This document shows, piece after piece, positions 45,329 to 54,697 of a DNA stretch of 64,000 bases (position 1 is its first letter; each line of letters opens with the position of its first letter). Location: contig JACKMB010000001.1 of NCBI GenBank assembly GCA_024235615.1, forward strand, positions 434,001-498,000, in the 5' to 3' direction. The notes under the pieces were generated by a model. The model was not told the origin of the DNA. It saw nothing but the letters and a program-made list of their open reading frames with translations, and searched no databases. A program made the translations under genes and the position numbers. The stretch comes from Thauera sp. Its GTDB lineage: Bacteria; Pseudomonadota; Gammaproteobacteria; Burkholderiales; Rhodocyclaceae.

Positions 45329-48300
45329 TCGCGGCGCCGACGTCTGGCTGCAAGCCCCCATCGGCACTCTCCTGCCCGACGACGCCCGTTCGACGGCAGC
45401 CGGTTTTCGGCTCGCACGCAAGCCAGCACGCGCAAGTCGGTCGCCGGCACCGTGCGATGCTGGCGGGCACCGCGCTGCTGGCGGCGCTCTTCCTCTCGGT
45501 GCGCCCCGGCCTGGCGGCCGGGACCGCATCCTCGCAATCGGGCGTCGCGCTGGGCGGCATCCAGCAGAGCGGGTGCGGAATCACCATGAACTGCGCACCG
45601 GACACCACACAGGGGGTCCCCGCGGCCCCGGAGCCCCCCGCGGCGGGGCAATGCGTCGCCAACAACGCCGGCAACCCCTGCGGCAACGCCAGCGGTCCGG
45701 CCAGCCAGGGATCGGCCACTGGCCAGGACCTCGGCGCGGGGAACCCGATCGACGTGCTCTCGGGCAACAAGTACCAGCAGGAGGTGGACCTCCCGGCGCT
45801 GCCTGGCGTGCTCGGCCTCGAGATCGTCCGCCACTACAACAGCTGGCGTGCCCGCCTGGGCGATGCCGGTGCGCTCGGCAGCGGCTGGCGGCTGTCCTAC
45901 GAGACCCGCCTCGACATCCGCGACGATCGGCTCGAGATTCTCCAGGCCGACGGCACCCGGGTGATCTTCGCCCGCCGGCCCGGCGAGCCGCAGCGCTGCG
46001 CCAGCCGCGACCCCAGCCGCGGCGAGATCCGCATCCGCCCCCGCACCAGCGGCGACGAATACCTCTGGCGCTGGCCCGACGGCCGCAGCCTCCTGTTCGA
46101 CCACGCTGGCCGACTGGTCCAGATCCTGCTGCCGAGCGGCGAGTTCGTCTCGCTGCGCCACGACCAGGCGGGTCGGCTCGTGCAGGTCACCGATCCGCAG
46201 GGCCGCAGCCTGCAGCTGCATTACCCTCCTCGGGGCAACGGCTCGGATGGCATCGCGCATATCGACAGTCCGCTCGGGCGCTTCTCGTTCACACAGGAGA
46301 GCGTCGCGATCCCCACACGCACCCACGCGGGCGCGACAGCCGGACCAGGTCCCCTGCACGGCAGGCAGATGACTACCAGCGACAGGAGCCCGGCCAGCAA
46401 GCGCGGGGCACCCGCAAAGAGTCGCACGGCACGCAAGACCGCCGCCACAAGACTGGTCCGCGTCGACTACCCCGGTCCGCAGGCGTCGACGGGCGGAGGG
46501 GCCGCCGCCCGCGCATACCACTACGAGGACCCGCGCCACCCGGTCGCGCTCACCGGCATCAGCGTGCTCGCCCGCCAGCCCGACGGCCCGCCCGCACCCC
46601 AACGCATCGCCAGCTACGCCTACGACGCCGCCGGGCGCGGCATCCGCTCGGTGCGCGGCGCGTTGCCGGCGGAGGGCGAGACCGGGCCCGAGGACGTGCG
46701 CCTCGAGTACCCGGCGCGCGGCCGCACCGAGCTCACCAACAGCCTCGGCCAGCGCACCACCTACCTCGGCGCGGTGATCGCCGGCCAGCGCCGCCTGCTC
46801 GAGGTGCGCGGCCCCGGCTGCGCACGCTGCGGCCCCACGAACGTCCGCTACGGCTACACGCCCGATGGCCGACTGCGCGTCCTCACCACGCTGGATGCCG
46901 AAGGCCGGCCGCGCACCTCCACCCAGCATCGCTTCGACGCCTACGGCCGCATCGTCGAGACGCTGAGCGCCGACCTCACCGGCGCCCGGCCGCGCCTGCT
47001 CGACCGCGCTCGCCACGAGCATGCCGATGCATCGGCGATCGCTGACGCCCCTTCGGAGGGCGCGGCGCATGAACTCGAGCCTGGCGCGACGCCCCCGCCG
47101 CGCGCCGTCATCCGTGCCAGCGTCATCCCCGGCCGCGAGCACCGCATCGAGCTGCGCTACAACGCGGCGGGCCAGCCCGTCGAGCTGCGCGAAGCCGGCT
47201 TCAGCCCGATCGACACCGAGGGCCGGCCCAATCCCGTGCCGATCGAGCGCCGCCTCCACTGGCGCTACGCCACGATCAACGGGCGCAGCGTGCTCGTCGA
47301 GCTCGACGGCCCCCTGCCCGACGGACCGGACGCCAGCCCGCACGACAGCGACCGCGTCCGCCTGCACTGGGACGAGCGCGGCAGCTTCATCCGCGCAGTC
47401 GAGGGCCCCGGCGGCCGGCGCAGCGAGATCGACTCCGACCCGGTCACCGGCTTGCCGCTGCGGGTTCGCGACGCAGAAGGCCACGAAATCCGCCTGCGCC
47501 ACGACGCCGCGGGGCAGCCGATCGAGTGGAGCAGCGGCTCCCCGGGCGAGGCGCTCGAACACCGCCACGCCGCCGCATACGACGCCTTTGGCAATCTCGT
47601 CGAGCTGCGCACCGGCGAGGATGAAGACCACCTGCGTCCGCGCTGGCGACGCGCCTACGATGCCGCCGGGCGCCTGCAGTGGCACGCCGACGCGCTCGGC
47701 GCCCTGAAGACCTGGACCTACGACCACGAGAGCCGCGTCGTCGAGGCCGCGCTGCGCAGCACCAGCCGGCTCCTTCGCCGCCGCTGGCGCTACGACGAGC
47801 GCGGGCGCCTGGCCGACATCGGCGACGACACCGGTTTCACCCGCAGCCTGCATTACGACGACGCCGGCCGGCTCGTCGGACTCCTGGACAGCCATGGCCG
47901 GGAGCTGCTGCCGCCCATCCGCCCGCGGCGCGACCAGGCGATCGCGACGACGCCGCCCGCCCGCCCACGCATCATCCACGACGACTTCGGGCGAGCGGTC
48001 CTCGAACACAGCGCCGACGCCGGCACGCGCTGGCGCAGCTTCGACGCCGCCGGCCGCCTCGTCGCCATGGGCGACGCCCTCGGCCATCGCGCGCGCTACA
48101 CCTGGGACCTGCGCGGGCGCATCCTCGCCCAGCAGATCACCGACGGTCACAGCGGCACCACCGAGACCACGCGCTGGCGCTACGACGGCCCGCGCCTGAT
48201 GGAAGTGGAGCATCCGAACGGGCGCGAACGCTACGAGTACGACCCGCGCGGCTTGCGCAGCGCGCGCATCGTGAGCCTGAAGCGCGACGACGGCGAACTC

Positions 48301-51168
48301 GTCGTGGTCACCCGCTACGAGCACGACGCCGCGGGCCGTCTCGTCGCCTCCACCCTGCCCGATGGCAGCCGCCTGCGCTACGAGCGCAACGGCCAGGGCC
48401 AGGTCGTCGCGCTGAAGCGCCAGCCGGTGGCCACATCCTGGCTGCACGCGCTGGCACGCGAGCAGACGATCGCCAGCGCGTTCGAGCGCGACCTCTTCGG
48501 ACTGCGCAGCTTCCAGGCCGGCAACGGCGTGCGCACGGTGCACGAGCGCACGCGCGCCGGCACCCTGGTCCGCGTCGCCCATCTGCGTGCCGACGCGCGC
48601 GGCACCCCACTCCGCAACGCGCGCACGCTGCTGCCGATCGAACCCGGCCAGCCGCTGGCCGCGCGCATCGAACGGATCTTCGGCATCTCCGCGGCCCACG
48701 CCGCAGGGACAGGCGCCGATGCGCACGCCAGCACGCAGGAAGAAGCCGGACCGCAGCCGCAGGAGAACGCCGCGCACGCGGGCCCCCTCCTCCTCGATCA
48801 CGAGTACCGATGGGATCCGGAAGGCAACCTGCTGCACGAACGCCGGCATGAACCAGACGGCCCGCTGCCCTCGACACGCCGCAGCCAGGCCTACGACCTC
48901 CGCAACCAGCTCGTCGCCAGCGTGGAGTGGAGGGACGACGACGGCACGCTGGCCGAAACCGGCGTGTGGCGCTACGCCTACGACCCTCACCAGCGCCGTG
49001 TCCTCGCCCAGGAAGGCGCAGCGGCGCAGCAGGACCTGGCCGGCAACACCCGCCCGACGCGTTTCTCGGCAGCCAGCCACCGTGCGCTGTCATCGGGCCC
49101 GCACCAAACGAACCCGGCGGCGGCAGGCCTCGCCGCGGACCGGGCGGGCGAGGCGTTCACCGCCGCCGAGCACGACGCCAGCGGTCAGCCCGGACGCTTC
49201 GGCGCGCGCAGCCTGCGATGGGACGCGCTCGGCCGCCTCACCGAGGTCCGCGACGGCGAGCGCAGCATCGCCCGCTACGCCTACGACCACCGTGGCCTGC
49301 GCATCCTGCGCACCCGCCTCGATCCCGCGACGGCCGCACCCACCACCACCCACATCGTGCACGACGACGCCCGTCAGCCGCTCGCCGAGCTCGACGCCGA
49401 TGGCAGGCTGGTTCGCCAGTACCTCTGGCTCGCCGACCTGCCGCTCGCCGTGCTCGACATCCCGGCGCAGCCCGCCACCGAGACCGGCTCCGCGCGCCGC
49501 CTCCTCGAAGACCTGCGCCGCATCGTGCAGAGCTGGCTCGACCCGCAGGCCGGTCTAGCCTGGCTGCACACCAACCACCTCGGCGCCCCCGAGCTCGCCA
49601 CCGACCCGGCCGGCCAGCCGATCTGGCGCGCCCGCTACGCCCCCTTCGGCGCCGCCACCCTCACCCCCTCGCCGGCCCGCCCCGACTTCACCCTCGACCT
49701 GCGCCTCCCCGGCCAGGTCTTCGACGCCGAGACCGGCCTGCACTACAACCGCGCGCGCTACTACGATCCGGGCGAGGGCCAGTACCTCACCCCCGACCCA
49801 CTCGGCACGCCGGACGGGCCGAACCCATATGCGTACGCGGCGTTCAATCCGCTCGGGAAGGTGGATCCGGATGGGCTGGTGTTGTTTGCGTTCGATGGGA
49901 CAGACAACTCGTCGGAGGTGAGCGAGCTCGAGCGGCTCGGCGGCTCGGAGACCAATGTCGTTCGATTTCTTGACCTGTACGCGGATGGTCCCGGCAACTA
50001 CGTCTCTGGGGTGGGCACTCGCCACCATGAGAACGGGCGAAGAAACTACCTAGGAGAGGCCTACGAGGACATCCTGCCCAAGGGATTCGGCCCGATTCCC
50101 GATCGCGGTGGCAACTACACTGGCCGGGAACGCATCGAGCGCATGTGGGACTACTTCGTCGACGAGGCCGAGGCCCTGGACGACAACACCGTGATGAACA
50201 TCGACGTCATGGGCTTCAGCCGCGGCGCCGCGCAGGCCCGCGAGTTCGCGAACACGCTGACCGAGCTTCTCGTCGAACACGAGGGCAGGCAGCTGATCCG
50301 CTACCCGGCCATCGACCCCGGCACTCGGCGCGAAGTCACGCGCTGCCAGCCGGTGAAGCTGCGCTTCATGGGCCTGTTCGACACCGTGCTGAGCACCGAC
50401 CTGCCCTTCGCAGCGGACTACCGTCTCGCCATTCCGGACGAGTTCGCCTACGTCGCGCATGCGGTGGCGCTGAACGAATACCGCAGCCAGCCGATCGGCT
50501 GGGACGCAGGCGGCTACCCCTTCAATGCCGCATTCTGGGACGAAACGCGTCGCAATCTGGACGAGAAGCTGCACCAGGGCGGCTTCCCGCTGGAGTCGAT
50601 CGGCGCGAGCAGCCGTACGCAGGGACAGGTGCGGATCGAGCGCGGCTTCATCGGCGCCCATGCGGATATCGGGGGTGGCTACGCGGAAGGCGAGAACCAA
50701 CTGTCCTTTGTTGCCTTGAACTGGATGGTGAAACAGGCAGAGTTCGCGGATGTAAAGATGAAGCCATCCGGTCTTGACCCAATTCCTACCACCGACCCCA
50801 TCATCCACGACCAGAGCAACAGCCTGCGGATCGGCCATCCGGACAATCCGGACAAGCACGTGATCTCCCGGGAAATCCGTGAGGGCGACTCGACGCGCAC
50901 GGAATGGGAGCTGCTGCGCGTCGAGGATCGCGAGGTGCGCGGCGCGGTGAGCGGGACCACCCAGCGCACGATGAGCTTCACCGCCCTCGAGGACCGGAGC
51001 ATGGTGAACGCCGACACGCACGGCTATATCCGCTACGACGGTCGACCGGTCGGCAACGACCCGGACGAGACCTGGAAGGCACTCACCGGCAACCGGACCG
51101 GAACGGTGGACATCGCGGGCTACATGGGCTGGCTGAAGGCAAACGGCTACCGCTTCCCCGACCGCTAA
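45322..51168 (+). CDS. RHS-repeat polymorphic toxin with C-terminal Tle1-like (DUF2235) lipase domain
   Basis: 1948 aa. Residues 40-66 hold an export-type hydrophobic segment (MLAGTALLAALFLSV...), followed by a Cys-rich linker and RHS/YD repeats from about 130 to 1480. The RHS core motif ends near residue 1520 in NPYAYAAFNPLGKVDPDGL. The C-terminal 430 residues match Tle1-like lipases: FAFDGTDNS (near 1524), nucleophile elbow MGFSRGAAQAREF (Ser 1633) and GAHADIGGGYAEGENQLSF with the expected His and Asp. There is no PAAR or VgrG domain. GAGGAGG 7 bases upstream and a 7-bp overlap with the TadE-like gene fix the start. Codon use becomes less G/C-biased after about 49830, where the toxin domain begins. 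Confidence 0.92.
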   Translation: MLIAAPTSGCKPPSALSCPTTPVRRQPVFGSHASQHAQVGRRHRAMLAGTALLAALFLSVRPGLAAGTASSQSGVALGGIQQSGCGITMNCAPDTTQGVPAAPEPPAAGQCVANNAGNPCGNASGPASQGSATGQDLGAGNPIDVLSGNKYQQEVDLPALPGVLGLEIVRHYNSWRARLGDAGALGSGWRLSYETRLDIRDDRLEILQADGTRVIFARRPGEPQRCASRDPSRGEIRIRPRTSGDEYLWRWPDGRSLLFDHAGRLVQILLPSGEFVSLRHDQAGRLVQVTDPQGRSLQLHYPPRGNGSDGIAHIDSPLGRFSFTQESVAIPTRTHAGATAGPGPLHGRQMTTSDRSPASKRGAPAKSRTARKTAATRLVRVDYPGPQASTGGGAAARAYHYEDPRHPVALTGISVLARQPDGPPAPQRIASYAYDAAGRGIRSVRGALPAEGETGPEDVRLEYPARGRTELTNSLGQRTTYLGAVIAGQRRLLEVRGPGCARCGPTNVRYGYTPDGRLRVLTTLDAEGRPRTSTQHRFDAYGRIVETLSADLTGARPRLLDRARHEHADASAIADAPSEGAAHELEPGATPPPRAVIRASVIPGREHRIELRYNAAGQPVELREAGFSPIDTEGRPNPVPIERRLHWRYATINGRSVLVELDGPLPDGPDASPHDSDRVRLHWDERGSFIRAVEGPGGRRSEIDSDPVTGLPLRVRDAEGHEIRLRHDAAGQPIEWSSGSPGEALEHRHAAAYDAFGNLVELRTGEDEDHLRPRWRRAYDAAGRLQWHADALGALKTWTYDHESRVVEAALRSTSRLLRRRWRYDERGRLADIGDDTGFTRSLHYDDAGRLVGLLDSHGRELLPPIRPRRDQAIATTPPARPRIIHDDFGRAVLEHSADAGTRWRSFDAAGRLVAMGDALGHRARYTWDLRGRILAQQITDGHSGTTETTRWRYDGPRLMEVEHPNGRERYEYDPRGLRSARIVSLKRDDGELVVVTRYEHDAAGRLVASTLPDGSRLRYERNGQGQVVALKRQPVATSWLHALAREQTIASAFERDLFGLRSFQAGNGVRTVHERTRAGTLVRVAHLRADARGTPLRNARTLLPIEPGQPLAARIERIFGISAAHAAGTGADAHASTQEEAGPQPQENAAHAGPLLLDHEYRWDPEGNLLHERRHEPDGPLPSTRRSQAYDLRNQLVASVEWRDDDGTLAETGVWRYAYDPHQRRVLAQEGAAAQQDLAGNTRPTRFSAASHRALSSGPHQTNPAAAGLAADRAGEAFTAAEHDASGQPGRFGARSLRWDALGRLTEVRDGERSIARYAYDHRGLRILRTRLDPATAAPTTTHIVHDDARQPLAELDADGRLVRQYLWLADLPLAVLDIPAQPATETGSARRLLEDLRRIVQSWLDPQAGLAWLHTNHLGAPELATDPAGQPIWRARYAPFGAATLTPSPARPDFTLDLRLPGQVFDAETGLHYNRARYYDPGEGQYLTPDPLGTPDGPNPYAYAAFNPLGKVDPDGLVLFAFDGTDNSSEVSELERLGGSETNVVRFLDLYADGPGNYVSGVGTRHHENGRRNYLGEAYEDILPKGFGPIPDRGGNYTGRERIERMWDYFVDEAEALDDNTVMNIDVMGFSRGAAQAREFANTLTELLVEHEGRQLIRYPAIDPGTRREVTRCQPVKLRFMGLFDTVLSTDLPFAADYRLAIPDEFAYVAHAVALNEYRSQPIGWDAGGYPFNAAFWDETRRNLDEKLHQGGFPLESIGASSRTQGQVRIERGFIGAHADIGGGYAEGENQLSFVALNWMVKQAEFADVKMKPSGLDPIPTTDPIIHDQSNSLRIGHPDNPDKHVISREIREGDSTRTEWELLRVEDREVRGAVSGTTQRTMSFTALEDRSMVNADTHGYIRYDGRPVGNDPDETWKALTGNRTGTVDIAGYMGWLKANGYRFPDR

Positions 51169-51199
51169 CCTGGCACAAACACAGATGAGGAGAAAAGCA

Positions 51200-51907
51200 A
51201 TGCAAGCCCTTCCCCCCCCGCCGCGGCCCCCCTCTCCAGTCCGCCGCGCACTGTTGATGGCCACCGGCGGAATTCTACTGAGCGCATGCGGCTTCGGCGG
51301 CAAGCGTACCACTGCAAAGCCAGCGCGCCCCTTGAGCGCTGAAGAGGCAGCATTGAAGCAAAAATTTCGAGGGCTTCAGGGGGGGCAGCTTCGTGTCGAT
51401 TCCTTGTTTTACGTCCAGGGGTTGAACATCTTCGACGAGGACGGTCACTTGTTCTTTGCGCATTCGGGCCTCAATCCGCCGAACGGCCGCATCACGAGCA
51501 GCTACGGCGCCGACTTCGGCGTCCCGAAGTTCCTGCGCGTGGAATGGCGTGACAAGATCGAGAAGGAACCGGACGGCGCGCTCAAGCGCGGCCTGCCCGG
51601 CCGCGCCTTCTACGGCGGCATAACCCTCGGCAACTACACCGTCCCCGTCGCCTCCCGCATCCCCGAGTCCCTCCTCGAAGACCGGCGCCGCAACGGCGGC
51701 GGCTTTCGGCTGAAGATCCGCATCCACCCGGACGGCCCGCTCATCGGCTGGGATCTCGAACGCGGAGTCGGAACCGGGCCCGACGGCTCCAAGTTCCACC
51801 ACGCCGGGGGCGACTTTCAGGAGGCCTACATCTACAACGGCAAGGTGCTGCGCAGGGGCTGGTACATCCACCCCAAGACCGGCCAGCGCTTCGAGACCGA
51901 CTATTGA
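51200..51907 (+). CDS. Lipoprotein, candidate immunity protein for the RHS lipase
   Basis: 235 aa. The signal peptide ends in a lipobox, ALLMATGGILLSAC/GFGG, so the mature protein is lipid-anchored, probably facing the periplasm. The body (LRVDSLFYVQGLNIFDEDGH, FGVPKFLRVEWRDKIEKE, GWDLERGVGTGP) has no family I recognise. It starts 31 bp after the RHS gene; GAGGAG precedes the ATG. Known immunity proteins for Tle1-type lipases are lipoproteins encoded beside the effector, so this is the obvious candidate, by position only. Its first part is less G/C-rich than the neighbours. Confidence 0.8.
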   Translation: MQALPPPPRPPSPVRRALLMATGGILLSACGFGGKRTTAKPARPLSAEEAALKQKFRGLQGGQLRVDSLFYVQGLNIFDEDGHLFFAHSGLNPPNGRITSSYGADFGVPKFLRVEWRDKIEKEPDGALKRGLPGRAFYGGITLGNYTVPVASRIPESLLEDRRRNGGGFRLKIRIHPDGPLIGWDLERGVGTGPDGSKFHHAGGDFQEAYIYNGKVLRRGWYIHPKTGQRFETDY

Positions 51908-51967
51908 AGCCGCGCCGGAAGGCTTGCGTACCGTGTTGCCGACGATGCGACGGGCTGCGAACTTAGT

Positions 51968-52282
51968 TCACCCCCGCCCCATCTCCTGCAGCTGCACGAT
52001 CATCTCCGCCAGCCGCCTGCGCTGCGCGCGCCATGGCTCGCTGCCCTCCTCCAGCCCTGCGATCTCCGCGCGCAGCCGCGCGATCTCGCGGCGCAGGCCG
52101 ATCTCCGGCGGGGCGAAGCCGGCGTTGCGCAGGATGTGGTTGGCCATGCGCTGCTCGGGGGAGACGAAGGGCTCGTCCTCGATGACCAGCGGCCGACCCG
52201 CGCCGGGGAGATGGTCGAAGTCGCCGTTGCGCAGCGCCTCGAGGATGCGCTGCTCAGCCAGCAGATCGAAGACCGCGTTCAC
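51968..52282 (-). CDS. DUF1992 (DnaJ-C28-like domain) protein
   Basis: 104 aa from a GTG at 52282, giving MNAVFDLLAEQRILEALRNG and then DFDHLPGAGRPLVIEDEPFV, the DUF1992 core, followed by a charged coiled-coil-like helix. The family is widespread and of unknown role. Its GTG start overlaps the stop of the transporter gene by 4 bp (GTGA), so the two are coupled. The frame is open far upstream only as a shadow of that gene. Confidence 0.85.
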   Translation of the reverse strand: MNAVFDLLAEQRILEALRNGDFDHLPGAGRPLVIEDEPFVSPEQRMANHILRNAGFAPPEIGLRREIARLRAEIAGLEEGSEPWRAQRRRLAEMIVQLQEMGRG

Positions 52283-53217
52283 GCCGCCTGTCGTCGCGCC
52301 GCGGCGCGGGTGCTGACAAGGATGCCGCCGACGATGAGCAGGAAGGCGATGCCGTGGTAGGGGCGCGGCCACTCGCCGATGACGGCGGCGGAGAACACCG
52401 CGGCGAAGAGCGGGGTGAGGTTGTAGAAGATGGCCGCGGTGGCCGGCCCGGCCTCGGCCACCGCCACGCCCCAGGAGCGGTAGGCGATGATCGACGGGCC
52501 GACGGCGATGTAGACGATGGCGGCGACCAGGCCCCAGGACCACTGTGTCGGCCCGGACGGGAACACCACGTCGCCCGCGGCGGCGGCGGCCACCGCCCAG
52601 AGCACGCCGAAGACGCACTGGGCGACGAGGAACTCGGCCCAGTTCCATTTCGGCCGAGCCTCGCCCGCCATGTGCGCGGGCGGGCGGGCGAGCATCCAGC
52701 TGTAGCCGGTCCATCCCAGCATGGCGAGCAGCATCAACAGGTCGCCCTCGACGAACTCGACGCGCGCGAGCGCGGTCGGGTCGCCGCGCGACAGAACCAG
52801 CGCGACGCCGAGCAGCGACAGCAGCGCGCCCAGGACCTGCACCGGGCGAGGGATGACACGGTAGAACACGGCGCCGATCAGCATCATCCACACCGGCGCG
52901 CTCGAGGCGATCAGGGTGACGTTGAGCGGCGTGCTGGTGCGCAGCGCCATGTACTGCAGCGCGTTGTAGGCACCCACGCCGATCAGCCCGAGCACTGCGA
53001 GGTGGGCCCAGCGCGCGCGGATCTGCGCACGTGCCGCGGGTGTGCCGAGCGCGCGCCAGCCGAGCGGCAGCAGCAGCACGAAGGCGAGCATCCAGCGCAC
53101 CGCGTTGAGCCAGAGCGGGTCCATGCTGCCGATCGCGAGGCGGCCGACGACCGCATTGCCCGCCCACAGCAGGGGCGGCAGGACGAGGAAGAAGACGAGT
53201 CGGGGAGTCAGGTGCAT
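52279..53217 (-). CDS. EamA/DMT-family transporter
   Basis: 312 aa with about ten membrane segments and two EamA repeats: LPPLLWAGNAVVGRLAIGSM at the start and SWGVAVAEAGPATAAIFYNL with LTPLFAAVFSAAVIGEW in the second half. DMT-family proteins export metabolites such as amino acids; the substrate cannot be told. It overlaps the DUF1992 gene and starts 65 bp after the DUF364 gene stop. Confidence 0.92.
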   Translation of the reverse strand: MHLTPRLVFFLVLPPLLWAGNAVVGRLAIGSMDPLWLNAVRWMLAFVLLLPLGWRALGTPAARAQIRARWAHLAVLGLIGVGAYNALQYMALRTSTPLNVTLIASSAPVWMMLIGAVFYRVIPRPVQVLGALLSLLGVALVLSRGDPTALARVEFVEGDLLMLLAMLGWTGYSWMLARPPAHMAGEARPKWNWAEFLVAQCVFGVLWAVAAAAAGDVVFPSGPTQWSWGLVAAIVYIAVGPSIIAYRSWGVAVAEAGPATAAIFYNLTPLFAAVFSAAVIGEWPRPYHGIAFLLIVGGILVSTRAAARRQAA

Positions 53218-53282
53218 GTTGGGGTTCGATCTTTATTGTTTTGCGGGCAGCGTGGCGGCTGCCCGGACGCGAGGCCGCAACC

Positions 53283-54128
53283 TTAGCGGTTTTCCGGCAG
53301 CCCTGGCCAGTCTGCCGCGGCGAGCGCGAACTTGTAGGCGAAGCCGCTCCACGACTCGCCGCGGCGCAGCGCGTCGATGAAGCCGGCACGATCGGTGATC
53401 CAGCTGCCGCCGACCACGGTGACGCCGCGCGCGAACAGCGGATCGGGCAGGCAGCCGGCGCTCGGGCCGATCAGCACGATGCGCTGCGCCTTGCGGCAAT
53501 GCGCGAGCATGTCGTCGACCGTGTGGTTGAGCAGGATGGTGCTGGTCGACAGCACCTTGTTGCAGTCTTCGAGCGCGGCGGCGTCGAGGGTGACGCGGTA
53601 GCCGTCGTAGTGGCCGGCGTAGTCCGGGTTGAGCTCGATCACGGTAAGCTGCGCGCCGGCGGCGGTGACCTGCTTCAGCAGCGGCGTGAACAGCCCGACC
53701 ATGCCGACGTGGTCGCCCGCCTGCGGGTCGATGCCGCCGATCGAGTCGATGGCGCGCGGCGGCGCGAAGCCCATGCGCTCCATCACCGTGCGCGACAGCG
53801 CATTGGCCGCGGCGAAGCCGAGCGTGCGGCGGATCTCCGCATCGCCCCCCGCGCCGGCGGTGGGCGCGACGAACTCGCGCGCGAGCTGCAGCGCATCCAT
53901 GCCGACGATGGTGTGCGGGTCGTCCGAGGCGGCGAGCCGGGGCAGGATGCCGCCGAGCAGGACGTAGGAGAGGCCGAGCGCGCCGTCGTCGAGCTCGAGC
54001 GCGCAGAACTCGCCGTTGCGCGACTCGGCCGCCTCCGGCGGCGGCAGGTGCAGCGCACGCACGCGCGGGATCGAGTGGCCGGCGGTGGCGCGTTCGAGTT
54101 CGGCGATCAGGTCGGTGGCGAAGGTCAT
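53283..54128 (-). CDS. DUF364 (Rossmann-like) protein, possibly metal-related
   Basis: 281 aa. It has the DUF4213-type N-terminal domain and a C-terminal Rossmann-like DUF364 domain (VGMVGLFTPLLKQVTAAGAQ, DCNKVLSTSTILLNHTVDDM and IVLIGPSAGCLPDPLFARGV). Some family members occur near metal uptake genes, but nothing here shows a substrate. The start is uncertain between ATG 54128 and a TTG at 54137; no strong ribosome site is visible. Confidence 0.82.
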   Translation of the reverse strand: MTFATDLIAELERATAGHSIPRVRALHLPPPEAAESRNGEFCALELDDGALGLSYVLLGGILPRLAASDDPHTIVGMDALQLAREFVAPTAGAGGDAEIRRTLGFAAANALSRTVMERMGFAPPRAIDSIGGIDPQAGDHVGMVGLFTPLLKQVTAAGAQLTVIELNPDYAGHYDGYRVTLDAAALEDCNKVLSTSTILLNHTVDDMLAHCRKAQRIVLIGPSAGCLPDPLFARGVTVVGGSWITDRAGFIDALRRGESWSGFAYKFALAAADWPGLPENR

Positions 54129-54231
54129 GATGGACAACGGCGCAAGGCCGGGCGGTGGGGTCGGGCGAGCCTACCACGGCGGCACGCCCCCCGAAGGCTC
54201 GACGATCCCTACCGAAGGCCGGACACCCCCC

Positions 54232-54690
54232 TGTAGGAGCGCCGGCAGGCGCGAATGCGGCGTCGATTGCCCGCAACCGTGCCAGCTGCTGCAGCGCTGC
54301 ATTCGCGGCTGCCGCCGCTCCTACGTCGCCCCGAAGCGCGGCGATTGATTCGGGGACACCTCACCGCGGACCGCGGCGACAGCTTGGCCCTCATCGCACC
54401 GGCCAACGGCGGCTCATATTGGCGCCGCCCCGTGGACCGCGACGGTTTGTGTAGGAGCGCCGGCAGGCGCGAAAGCGGCGTCGATTGCCCGCAACCGCGC
54501 CAGTTGCTGCAGCGCTGCATTCGCGGCTGCCGCCGCTCCTACATCGCCCCGAAGCGCGGCGATTGATTCAGGGACACCTCACCGCGGACCGCGGCGACAG
54601 CTTGGCCCTCGTCGCACCGGCCCACGGCGGCTCATGTTGGCGCCACCCCGTGGACCGCGACGGTTTGTGTAGGAGCGCCGGCAGGCGCGA
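54232..54690. repeat. Second REP array, period 218 bp, with a different spacer
   Basis: Forward REPs (TGTAGGAGCGCCGG...GCGCGA) begin at 54232, 54450 and 54668; reverse REPs (TCGCGGCTGCCGCC...) begin at 54303 and 54521. Both types repeat every 218 bp and the spacers between copies are nearly identical. REPs are the same as at 25.7 kb but the spacer DNA is unrelated, so the duplicated unit arose separately. It fills most of the 569-bp gap between the DUF364 gene and the VWA gene stop (7 bp away); nothing else is seen in that gap. Confidence 0.92.
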
Positions 54691-54697
54691 AAGCGGC

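Noticed and set aside
44710..49080. 1456-residue open frame antisense to the TadE-like and RHS genes
   Set aside because: Shadow caused by extreme GC3; the plus-strand RHS repeats and motifs are unambiguous.
54155..54566. Short plus-strand frames in the second REP array
   Set aside because: Generated by the repeats, with no coding signals.
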